Below are positions 14,904-21,139 of a stretch of DNA of 21,139 nt, one piece after another. Position 1 is the first letter of the stretch. Each line of letters begins with the position of its first letter. The position numbers were made by a program, and so were the translations under genes. Below the pieces are notes generated by a model, which had not been told where the DNA came from, did not search any database, and saw only the letters and a program-made list of their open reading frames with translations. Source of the DNA: JAUIAI01 sp049680625 (GTDB lineage Bacteria; Pseudomonadota; Gammaproteobacteria; Burkholderiales; Burkholderiaceae_E). The DNA is taken from the NCBI GenBank assembly GCA_049680625.1, contig JBAUID010000131.1, forward strand, positions 1-21,139, written 5' to 3'.

Positions 14904-15290
14904 TTCGACACTCCTTCAGTGCGACCCGGGAGGATGTCCCAGACTTCAACAATGCGCCCGTCCACAAACCGCCAGACTTCGACCGCATCCACTGCGATGG
15001 ACTGATCGTGATTAGTCAGGGTGTTCCGCGTCTCGGTGACGACCAGTTCATCACCAACGGCATTAATAGAAACGCGTTCCATTTTTTTTGAAAGTCCCAC
15101 GGCTCTTTTGACCGATGGTTTCAAAGAAGGATCGGATTGCGTCCAATCCCACATAGTCGCCCTGCATGTCCGGCAGATAGGGATTGAATTAGTGAAAGAC
15201 CGCGTTGTCGGCGAACAAGTCTTTCGCAGCCGCAAGAACGCGTAGATTAAGCTGCTTCATCAGTAAGATATTCGGGTGTTCTTTGGTCAT
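14900..15290 (-). pseudogene. Decayed SnoaL-like (NTF2 fold) protein gene
   Basis: Starting at ATG 15290, the minus strand reads MTKEHPNILLMKQLN, then KDLFADNAVFH, and hits a TAA at 15189-15191 (codon 34). The same frame then continues in register with FNPYLPDMQGDYVGLDAI and RSFFETIGQ. At a run of eight A residues (T at 15082-15089 on the plus strand) the homology passes to another frame (RVSINAVGDELVVTETRN, then AVEVWRFVDGRIVEVWDILP). The combined sequence fits a SnoaL-like polyketide-cyclase/NTF2-type domain of about 130 residues. One nonsense codon and one homopolymer frameshift make it a pseudogene. It ends in an ATGA overlap with the oxidoreductase gene, so the two were once translationally coupled. 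Confidence 0.85.
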
Positions 15291-15344
15291 CTCAGGCACC
15301 TGGGAATATCCTCTTGAGACAGCGCGAAAGCAGTTTAGTTGTGG

Positions 15345-15820
15345 GCTTGCTCATGTTACGAATGAAGTAAAGTCCTTTAAAGGCCTGTTTAGTGGCGGCA
15401 CCATCGCGAGCCTTGGCGGTGTGCACAATGATGCGGCGCGCGACGACAAGGTGGCCGCCACGCTAAGAAGCCCTTATGCCATCTGCCCGCCGGGTCGGCG
15501 CAGCGGCATAACGCAGCGAATATCGAGGCTGTTCGGCGCTCTGAATCCGGTACATGGCTCGGACCATTTTTCACGGCGATCGTGATCCCGGATATGGTTC
15601 CTCAAGCCGGATGATCGCAGAAGTCGCGGTCTGCCTGGCGCAGGATCTGCCGAAAAGTGCTTTGTCTGGCGGCTTTTGGACGCCTGGTGCCGCAATTGCC
15701 GACAAGATCATTCCACGGCTCATCAACAATGCTGGTATGAATTTCGCATTACTGAGCGATACAGGAGACCGTAGTCTTATCGGATCCGAATTATTCAGCA
15801 GCGAGGTGCCGAACGTATGA
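15345..15820 (+). pseudogene. Fragments of a saccharopine-dehydrogenase-like gene
   Basis: Two plus-strand pieces in different frames resemble one protein of the saccharopine dehydrogenase-like (trans-acting enoyl reductase) family. Piece one (about 15345-15510) reads EVKSFKGLFSGGTIASLGG and RSPYAICPPGRRSG, matching the mid-protein SGGT region. Piece two (15554-15820) reads RTIFHGDRDPGYGSSSRMI, VAVCLAQDLPKS and GGFWTPGAAIADKII, matching the C-terminal region. The N-terminal Rossmann half is gone and roughly 100 residues between the pieces are missing, judged from the usual family length of about 400. The remnant faces away from the decayed SnoaL/oxidoreductase pair. Identification rests on remembered family motifs, and a profile search would settle it. 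Confidence 0.65.
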
Positions 15821-15887
15821 TTTAAGAAACTGAGTTCACCCAATCGAGCCTGACCGCTCTCCTACCAGTGTCGCAGTGCACGGGTAA

Positions 15888-15909
15888 GGTGATAATGGGG
15901 TGATAATGT
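15888..15909 (+). repeat. Two-unit 11-bp direct repeat upstream of the second sulfatase
   Basis: GGTGATAATG occurs at 15888-15897 and again at 15899-15908, exactly 11 bp apart, and the second copy ends 34 bp before the sulfatase ATG. The spacing of one helical turn makes it a candidate activator or repressor site. TTATAT at 15913-15918 lies just downstream and could be part of a -10 region. No classical -35 is seen. Confidence 0.4.
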
Positions 15910-15942
15910 CGTGTTATATCGCATTTTTTCTGGAATAAGCCG

Positions 15943-17451
15943 ATGAGCAAGAAAAGTGGTAAACAACCTAATATCCTGATTATTTATCCGGATCAGTTGC
16001 GCGCCGATTGTGTGGGTTATGCTGGCAACTCGGTTGTTAAAACACCTAATATCGACAGGCTTGCTCTGGAAGGTGTTCAGTTCTCCAATGCCTATGTTGC
16101 GTTTCCGATTTGCTGCCCGTTTCGAGCCTCATTGCTTACGGGCAAGCATGCCCAGAACCACGGCATGATTCAGAATCATTTCCCGTTGCGTGGCGACCAG
16201 ACGTTTCTCGCACAAGTGCTGCGCAACGCGGGTTATCACACAGGTTATGTGGGCAAATGGCATCTGGAAGGCGGGCCAAAGCCCGGCTTCGTTCCTATAG
16301 ACCGTCGATTCGGTTTTGAGAGTTTTGTCGGTTTCAATCGTGGTCACGAGTATATGAAGTCAATCTACTTCAACGACGACGGCGTCCCACATTATTCGAA
16401 GCGGTACGAGCCGGACTATCAAACCGATCAGTTAATTGAATTTATTGAAACGTCAGTCGCCAAAAATGATGGCAAACCGTTTTTTGGCTATGTCAGTTAC
16501 GGGCCGCCACATTTTCCGATGAACATGCCCGAGTATTTGCGTACCTTGTACAAGCCGGAAGATGTACCGCTGCCGCCTGGGGTACCCAATGCGCAGCTAC
16601 AGCAAGAAGTTCAAGACCGTCGGTTCAACGAGTACTGCGGTGGTGTGAAAAAAACCCGGCACAAAAGTCATACTGCTGGTGATACCAAGCCTGCGGGTGA
16701 GGTTGAAACCGAGGCCGAGATACGGCAATTCATTGCTGAGTACTACGGCATGATCCACAACATCGACAACAACATCGGGGTGGTTCTAAATCGTCTGGAC
16801 GCCCTGGGCATTGCTGATGACACCATGGTCGTTTTTCTCAGTGATCACGGCGACATGATGGGTCAGCATGGATACTTCTGTGGCGTCAAAGCCCAGGCAT
16901 ACCGGGGTGCAATGCAAGTGCCGTTTGTTATTCGCTATCCGGCTAACTTCCCAGGTGGGGTAACAGTTGACCACCTGGTTGATGTCGCCACCGACACAAT
17001 GCCCACGCTGTTGGAAATGTGTGGCATTGACATTCCTGCCGAGGTAGACGGGGTTAGTTACCTACCCTTGCTCAACGGATCAGGCAGGCCAACCCGAGAT
17101 GCGGTGATGTATCAGTTATTTAAGCAAAACGACGGCAATGTCACTGAATTCACCCCTTATGCCGAGCGCGGTATCCGCACCCGGGAATGGCTATACGTAC
17201 GCCACAAAAACAAGCGGGTATTGCTGTTTGATCTGAAGAACGATTATCACGAAATGAACAATCTGGTTGACGACGCGCAGTACAGTGTACTGATGGATGA
17301 ATTTGATGCACGAATTCAAACCCACATGGATCAAACCGGTGACCACTGGGATATGGCCGCTGATTTTCCGCCACCGGACTTCCTGACCCATGATGAAGCC
17401 AAGGTTTACCTGGAAGAACAACTGCTGCCAAGTGCGGTTATCGTGCCCTGA
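15943..17451 (+). CDS. Type I sulfatase with variant activation motif (CCPFR)
   Basis: A 502-residue sulfatase of the alkaline-phosphatase superfamily. The metal-binding start is NILIIYPDQLRAD (D17). The formylglycine motif is C57-C58-P59-F60-R61 followed by ASLLTG, so the usual serine of C-x-P-S-R is phenylalanine. C-x-P-x-R is the minimal motif for the formylglycine-generating enzyme, so activation is still likely. VGKWHLEGG gives the conserved lysine and histidine, and FLSDHGD (D301, H302) with K316 completes the site. No signal peptide is visible, so a cytoplasmic location is likely. The ATG has only a weak upstream GGAA. It is clearly divergent from the sulfatase at 8859 and not a recent duplicate. 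It converges on the MmgE/PrpD gene with 8 bp between stops. Confidence 0.93.
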   Translation: MSKKSGKQPNILIIYPDQLRADCVGYAGNSVVKTPNIDRLALEGVQFSNAYVAFPICCPFRASLLTGKHAQNHGMIQNHFPLRGDQTFLAQVLRNAGYHTGYVGKWHLEGGPKPGFVPIDRRFGFESFVGFNRGHEYMKSIYFNDDGVPHYSKRYEPDYQTDQLIEFIETSVAKNDGKPFFGYVSYGPPHFPMNMPEYLRTLYKPEDVPLPPGVPNAQLQQEVQDRRFNEYCGGVKKTRHKSHTAGDTKPAGEVETEAEIRQFIAEYYGMIHNIDNNIGVVLNRLDALGIADDTMVVFLSDHGDMMGQHGYFCGVKAQAYRGAMQVPFVIRYPANFPGGVTVDHLVDVATDTMPTLLEMCGIDIPAEVDGVSYLPLLNGSGRPTRDAVMYQLFKQNDGNVTEFTPYAERGIRTREWLYVRHKNKRVLLFDLKNDYHEMNNLVDDAQYSVLMDEFDARIQTHMDQTGDHWDMAADFPPPDFLTHDEAKVYLEEQLLPSAVIVP

Positions 17452-17459
17452 TCAAACCC

Positions 17460-18881
17460 TTAAGCTTCGAATCTCTGGCCACCAAGACCTTCTGCCCGAA
17501 CCAGCACACTAATTAACTCACGGATGTCGCTCATGTGTTCAAGATTTTCGATAATTTCAGGCAACCGGGATTCACTGCTTTCAGCCATCGGATACGGGGC
17601 GTATGAAAGGCAGTCTTCGTACCGGGCACAGTGTTCATCATCGGTTAACGGAGCATCGGGAAACCCGGGCGCGGTATCAAGCCCCCGCTGAAATCTGCTG
17701 CCGTCCTGCATGGTGACTGTTACGTCAACGGCGCTATGTCCGCGCGCTGTCAGATCAGCATCAGGCAGTACAACCACCCGCCGCGCCACGGCCAGGATCT
17801 GTGCGTCGGTAACAGCATCCGGCTCAAAGTGCGCAAGCCGAACCTCACGTCGAACCAATGCGTTTGCCGCACACCACGCGGCACAGAACTGTGCATCCAC
17901 TCGTAAGTTGGGGCCGACGCTGAAGGGGTGCCCTACCAGTTTGTGTGAATACGGCGGCAATCGGATTTCAACCATATCGACATGCTGCGCGTCAATGTGT
18001 TTGTCGGTGATCAGATTTAGCAGCAGGCGGGTGAGCCCTTGCGTGGCGCCGCAGCTGGGATAGGGTTTGAACATAACCGATTGCAGTTGCCATTGTTTGC
18101 CCAGCTGGTCAAGACAGGCGCCGATATCCAGCCGATTACGCCCGTAAAGATGCGCATAACCGTAATGGCCGGTCAAAAAGTTCTCGGGCCCGGAGATGTT
18201 GCGCAATGCCATTTGGGCACACTGCAAGCCAGCTTGGGCAACCCAACCCTGAACAATGCGAACGGCCAACGATCCGTCAACATGGCTTTGAAAACTGCCG
18301 CCACAGCGGTTCATTGCCAACCCCAAGGCGTTCAGGGTTTGGGCAGGTGTCAGCTGCAGCATCCTGGAAGCGGTTGCCGCAGCCGCCAGCACAACAATGA
18401 CACCAGTCGGATCAAAGCCATCGTATTGCGACTCGGACAAGTTCAACCGGGCGCCCAGTTCGACGCCAGCCGCTATGGCCGCGACAAAATCATTCCCCGA
18501 GCAGCCGCCACGCAATTCAGCGGCGGCCATTGCCACCGGGATCAGGGCGGCGCCAAAGTGGGGGCCCGGCGCCATTGCATCACAAAAGTCCAGGGCCCGG
18601 CACATGGTGGCGTTGAACTGTGCGGCGGCCACTGCGGGTAGTTTGTCGCCATAAACCAATAGTGTTGCCTGCGGCCTGCCCCCTGCTTCCATCAGCAAAG
18701 CGCGCAACTCTTCAATGCCGTCCTGACTGGCGCCGGCGATTGCGGTTCCGGCATTGGTCAGCACCATCAGGCGTACGGTCTTGCGGGCTGAATCGGGAAT
18801 CTGATCGATACTCAGCCCGGCAACAAAATGCGCCAGCTGCTGTTCAGGCGTCATATCAACGGCCAATTTATTCACGCTCAT
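17460..18881 (-). CDS. MmgE/PrpD family protein
   Basis: A 473-residue protein of the MmgE/PrpD family, which includes 2-methylcitrate dehydratase, cis-aconitate decarboxylase and many uncharacterised members acting on small polycarboxylates. Seen in order: an N-terminal helical domain (LAHFVAGLSIDQIPDSAR, VLTNAGTAIAGASQDGI), the conserved FNATMCRALDFCDAMAPG segment (about 89-106) where the family normally has a histidine and aspartate pair, GPHFGAALIPVAMAAAE, and a C-terminal domain with FKPYPSCGATQGLTRLLL and RVDAQFCAAWCAANALV. The open frame extends to 18938, but ATG 18881 is chosen because MSVNKLAVDMTPEQQ matches a usual N-terminus. It overlaps the upstream dehydrogenase gene by 14 bp, which implies translational coupling. 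Its substrate is unknown, and the altered histidine pattern argues against true methylcitrate dehydratase. Confidence 0.87.
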   Translation of the reverse strand: MSVNKLAVDMTPEQQLAHFVAGLSIDQIPDSARKTVRLMVLTNAGTAIAGASQDGIEELRALLMEAGGRPQATLLVYGDKLPAVAAAQFNATMCRALDFCDAMAPGPHFGAALIPVAMAAAELRGGCSGNDFVAAIAAGVELGARLNLSESQYDGFDPTGVIVVLAAAATASRMLQLTPAQTLNALGLAMNRCGGSFQSHVDGSLAVRIVQGWVAQAGLQCAQMALRNISGPENFLTGHYGYAHLYGRNRLDIGACLDQLGKQWQLQSVMFKPYPSCGATQGLTRLLLNLITDKHIDAQHVDMVEIRLPPYSHKLVGHPFSVGPNLRVDAQFCAAWCAANALVRREVRLAHFEPDAVTDAQILAVARRVVVLPDADLTARGHSAVDVTVTMQDGSRFQRGLDTAPGFPDAPLTDDEHCARYEDCLSYAPYPMAESSESRLPEIIENLEHMSDIRELISVLVRAEGLGGQRFEA

Positions 18882-19845
18882 TTCTTGGCTTTGTTGCTTC
18901 GTTGATTCCCTCGGTTTCGTCCGACTCGGGCGCTGCAATAGTGACCCCTGTCTTGTGCTCTACCCACCGAAACAGTTCGCTGACGCTCGCGCTATCGCCG
19001 GCAAACGCATTGGCTTGTTGGTATTGTTCAAATCCTTGCGACGATAACGGCATTGGTACGCTTTTGTCCTTAGCTTGTTCCAGCGCAATTCGCATGTCTT
19101 TAGTCATCAGCGCCAGTTTAAACGGGTCGTCAAAAGCACGGTTCAGGATGCGCTGTCGAATATGGGTTTGTGAAATCCAGGACATGGCCGTGCATTCGTT
19201 AATAACATCCGTCATTACAGCCGGATTAAGACCAAGGCTCTTACCCAGCGCCAGGCCCTCTGCGGTAGCCAAAAAAGTGTTCGCTGTGATCAAGTTGTTA
19301 ATCGACTTCATCGCATGCCCGGCACCGGTTGGCCCGAGGTGAAAAACCTGACGACCCATCACCCGAAGCAGCGGTTCGATACGCGCGACAACATCGGCTG
19401 GGCCGCCCACCATAAACACCAGCTCAGCTGCCTCAGCGCCCCACTGCGCACCCGATGTTGGCGCATCTACCATGTCGACTTGATAGGCCAACAAAGCTTG
19501 TGCCGTGGCGCGGGTTATCTCCGGCTCTGATGAGGACGTATCGACAACGATGCTGCCCCGCTTTAAGCCCTGTCTGGCGCCGTCCGTGCTCAGCAGGGCT
19601 TGTTCAACATGTTTGCCATCGGGCAGCATGGTGAAGATCACATCGGATTGCTCGGCCAGTTCAGCAGCGTTTGCGGCGAACGTGATTGCCCCATGTGCAT
19701 CGCTGACAACTTTCATGCGGCCGGCGGCAATGTCGAATGCCGTGACTGAATACCCCGCTTGTGCAAGATGACCAACCATGGGTGCACCCATGACTCCGAG
19801 ACCGATGAATCCGATTCGAACCCGGGATGGCGATGTGTTGTTCAC
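18868..19845 (-). CDS. 3-hydroxyisobutyrate dehydrogenase family oxidoreductase
   Basis: A 325-residue NAD(P)-dependent beta-hydroxyacid dehydrogenase (3-hydroxyisobutyrate dehydrogenase, tartronate semialdehyde reductase and relatives). The cofactor motif is GFIGLGVMGAPM (residues 12-23). The substrate motif DAPTSGAQWGAEAAEL begins at 127, with Thr in place of the usual Val and Gln-Trp in place of the usual glycines. The catalytic lysine is K180 in GAGHAMKSINN. The start is GTG 19845, preceded by AGGAG seven bases away. A longer frame reaches 19959 but its N-terminus is not family-like. It leads an operon with the MmgE/PrpD gene, so the pair may act in sequence on a hydroxy or branched dicarboxylic acid. 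It diverges from the thioredoxin-fusion gene. Confidence 0.92.
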   Translation of the reverse strand: MNNTSPSRVRIGFIGLGVMGAPMVGHLAQAGYSVTAFDIAAGRMKVVSDAHGAITFAANAAELAEQSDVIFTMLPDGKHVEQALLSTDGARQGLKRGSIVVDTSSSEPEITRATAQALLAYQVDMVDAPTSGAQWGAEAAELVFMVGGPADVVARIEPLLRVMGRQVFHLGPTGAGHAMKSINNLITANTFLATAEGLALGKSLGLNPAVMTDVINECTAMSWISQTHIRQRILNRAFDDPFKLALMTKDMRIALEQAKDKSVPMPLSSQGFEQYQQANAFAGDSASVSELFRWVEHKTGVTIAAPESDETEGINEATKPRNERE

Positions 19846-20114
19846 AGTGAGGCTCCTTGAGGATGATCTATAACGATTACGAGTATTCCTTCCCACACCT
19901 ATATTAAGGCAGTTCAATCGCATTGCTCCTGGTATGCCATTGGCATCAATGCAAAGCACCGCGGCTTTGTTTAAATTGCTACCAACGATGCGAATGGGTA
20001 AACTGAACCGGGAATCAGAAATATCCAGGGATATTCAGGGATACTCAGAAACACCCGGTTTAAAGACAGAATCGTCTGGCCCCCTCGCCCTGCAAACACC
20101 AAGGAGTTCAAACA
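19846..20114. promoter_or_regulatory. Divergent intergenic region with 10-bp direct repeats
   Basis: This 269-bp region lies between the dehydrogenase (minus) and the thioredoxin-like fusion gene (plus) and must contain both promoters. At 20021-20050 there are three 10-bp units, ATATCCAGGG, ATATTCAGGG and the looser ATACTCAGAA, which may be a regulator-binding site for the plus-strand gene about 65 bp downstream. A strong AAGGAG (20101-20106) precedes that gene. No confident -35/-10 pair was found. Confidence 0.4.
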
Positions 20115-21139
20115 ATGAATATGCCGGACACCGGTTTTGTTGCCGTCGTCAAACGCGACTGTCCGACCTGTGAGCTCACTGAGCCAGTATTAGCGGCGCT
20201 GGCCGCAGCTGGTGAGCTCGCCGTTTACACGCAGGACGACCCGGCCTTCCCCGCCAGCGTGCCGCACGAGTACGATGCCTCTCTGGATATCTCCCACCAA
20301 CTGAAGATAGAAATTGTGCCGACTCTTCTGCGCCGAGAAGGTGGTCGTGAAATTGGCCGCACTTATGGCTGGGACAAATCCGAGTGGCGCAAACTCACCG
20401 GCCTGGCAACACTTGGTGACGCCTTGCCCGAGCTGCGCCCGGGCTGTGGTGCTAAAAACATCGAGCCCGGCATTATTGAAGAGCTGCTTGTGCGTCACGG
20501 TGAAACCGGCCTGCAAAGCCGCCGCATCGAGCTAGGTGAAGCCGAAGACGAAATCGAAGCCTTGTTCGATCGCGGCTGGTCCGACGGCCTGCCGGTAGTG
20601 CCGCCCACCGAAGCGCGGGTCTTGCGCATGTTGGGTGGCACGGCCCGTGATCCACAGGAAGTCATCGGCCAGGTGCCAAGCGACTTGTCAGACTGCACTA
20701 TTGAGAAAATCGCCATCAACGCAGTAATGGCGGGCTGCAAACCAGAATATTTGCCGGTGGTTATTGCGGCCGTTGAAGCCGTGCTTGAAGCGCCATTTGC
20801 CATGCACGGTGTGCTGGCAACAACCATGTATGTTGGCCCGGTAGTTGTTGTAAACGGGCCCGTGCGCCGCTCCATCGGAATGAATGCCAAAGGCAATGCC
20901 CTGGGCCAGGGTAACCGGGCCAACAACACGATTGGTCGCGCATTGCAGCTGGTGATTCGTAACGTTGGCGGTGGTCGCCCACAGGAGGTCGATCGCGCTA
21001 CCCTTGGCAACCCGGGCAAGATTACGTATTGCTTTGCCGAGGATGAAGAAGATTCATCCTGGGAGTCGCTGGCCACCGAGCGCGGCATACCCGCGGGCAA
21101 GAGTGCCGTCACCGTGTTCGCCGGCTTTGGGCTACAAGG
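20115..21139 (+). CDS. Thioredoxin-like domain fused to an unrecognised domain (partial)
   Basis: The frame is open from ATG 20115 to the window end (341 complete codons, no stop), so the 3-prime end is missing. AAGGAG lies eight bases before the ATG. Residues 1 to about 110 look thioredoxin- or glutaredoxin-like: FVAVVKRDCPTCE puts a C16-P-T-C19 redox motif after the first strand, and EIVPTLLRREGG gives the cis-proline strand. The rest begins around ALFDRGWSDGLPVVPPTEARV and contains conserved-looking glycine-rich stretches (AMHGVLATTMYVGPVVVVNG, GMNAKGNALGQGNRANNTIG, NPGKITYCFAEDEEDSSWES). I recall such sequences next to UGSC-type proteins, but the UGSC motif is not visible here and the function is unknown. 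A redox enzyme with a built-in thiol-disulfide donor is a fair inference. Confidence 0.8.
   Translation, partial: MNMPDTGFVAVVKRDCPTCELTEPVLAALAAAGELAVYTQDDPAFPASVPHEYDASLDISHQLKIEIVPTLLRREGGREIGRTYGWDKSEWRKLTGLATLGDALPELRPGCGAKNIEPGIIEELLVRHGETGLQSRRIELGEAEDEIEALFDRGWSDGLPVVPPTEARVLRMLGGTARDPQEVIGQVPSDLSDCTIEKIAINAVMAGCKPEYLPVVIAAVEAVLEAPFAMHGVLATTMYVGPVVVVNGPVRRSIGMNAKGNALGQGNRANNTIGRALQLVIRNVGGGRPQEVDRATLGNPGKITYCFAEDEEDSSWESLATERGIPAGKSAVTVFAGFGLQ

Noticed and set aside
16108..16125. Inactive sulfatase because of the missing serine in CxPSR
   Set aside because: The cysteine, proline and arginine of the minimal motif and all visible metal-site residues remain, so inactivity is not supported.
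18039..19342. Long plus-strand frames (200 and 240 residues) opposite the PrpD and dehydrogenase genes
   Set aside because: They lie antisense to two well-supported genes with strong motifs, and their Arg/Ser/Pro-rich composition is typical of antisense frames.
20190..21112. Minus-strand frames of up to 205 residues at the right end
   Set aside because: They mirror the open plus-strand thioredoxin-fusion gene, which has a strong ribosome-binding site and recognisable motifs.

Overview
The window is from a proteobacterium. I infer an aquatic or marine gammaproteobacterium-like lineage, from a moderately high GC content, an MtfA-type peptidase, a complete bufferin (copper RiPP) operon, and a catabolic mix of sulfatases, a class III CoA-transferase, a TauD-like dioxygenase and an MmgE/PrpD protein. 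No tRNA, rRNA, transposase, phage gene or CRISPR array was seen. The taxon cannot be fixed from sequence alone.

Layout. 1-1036: the tail of an unknown gene, a DUF1330 protein and a small membrane protein. 1098-3168 (minus): a TauD/TfdA-like 2-oxoglutarate dioxygenase followed by a CaiB/BaiF CoA-transferase, apparently one operon. 3249-3325: seven tandem units with an exact 11-bp period, lying between that operon and the divergent plus-strand bufferin operon. 3413-5767 (plus): two BufA-type precursors, the MNIO enzyme BufB (DUF692) and its partner BufC (DUF2063), closed by a strong hairpin terminator. 5825-8668 (minus): a methyltransferase, MtfA and a quinone-oxidoreductase-like MDR protein. 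8859-11610 (plus): a type I sulfatase, a cupin and a ricin-B-like lipoprotein. 11717-13548 (minus): a bactofilin-like membrane protein and a four-helix membrane protein. 13562-15820: three decayed genes (CrtI/RetSat-like oxidoreductase, SnoaL-like protein, saccharopine-dehydrogenase-like protein). 15943-17451 (plus): a second sulfatase. 17460-19845 (minus): a 3-hydroxyisobutyrate-dehydrogenase-like protein overlapping an MmgE/PrpD protein. 20115-end (plus): a thioredoxin-like domain fused to an unrecognised domain, cut by the window edge.

The most striking system is the bufferin operon. Its two precursors share an absolutely conserved cysteine core, but one signal peptide ends in a lipobox and the other in an ordinary Sec signal-peptidase-I-like site. 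That suggests one membrane-tethered and one soluble copper-binding product made by a single BufB/BufC pair. The phased 11-bp repeat array upstream is a plausible binding site for an OmpR/PhoB-type response regulator. The rest reads as an accessory catabolic island with sulfate-ester release (two sulfatases), CoA-linked and dehydrogenase steps, and a patch of recent gene decay.
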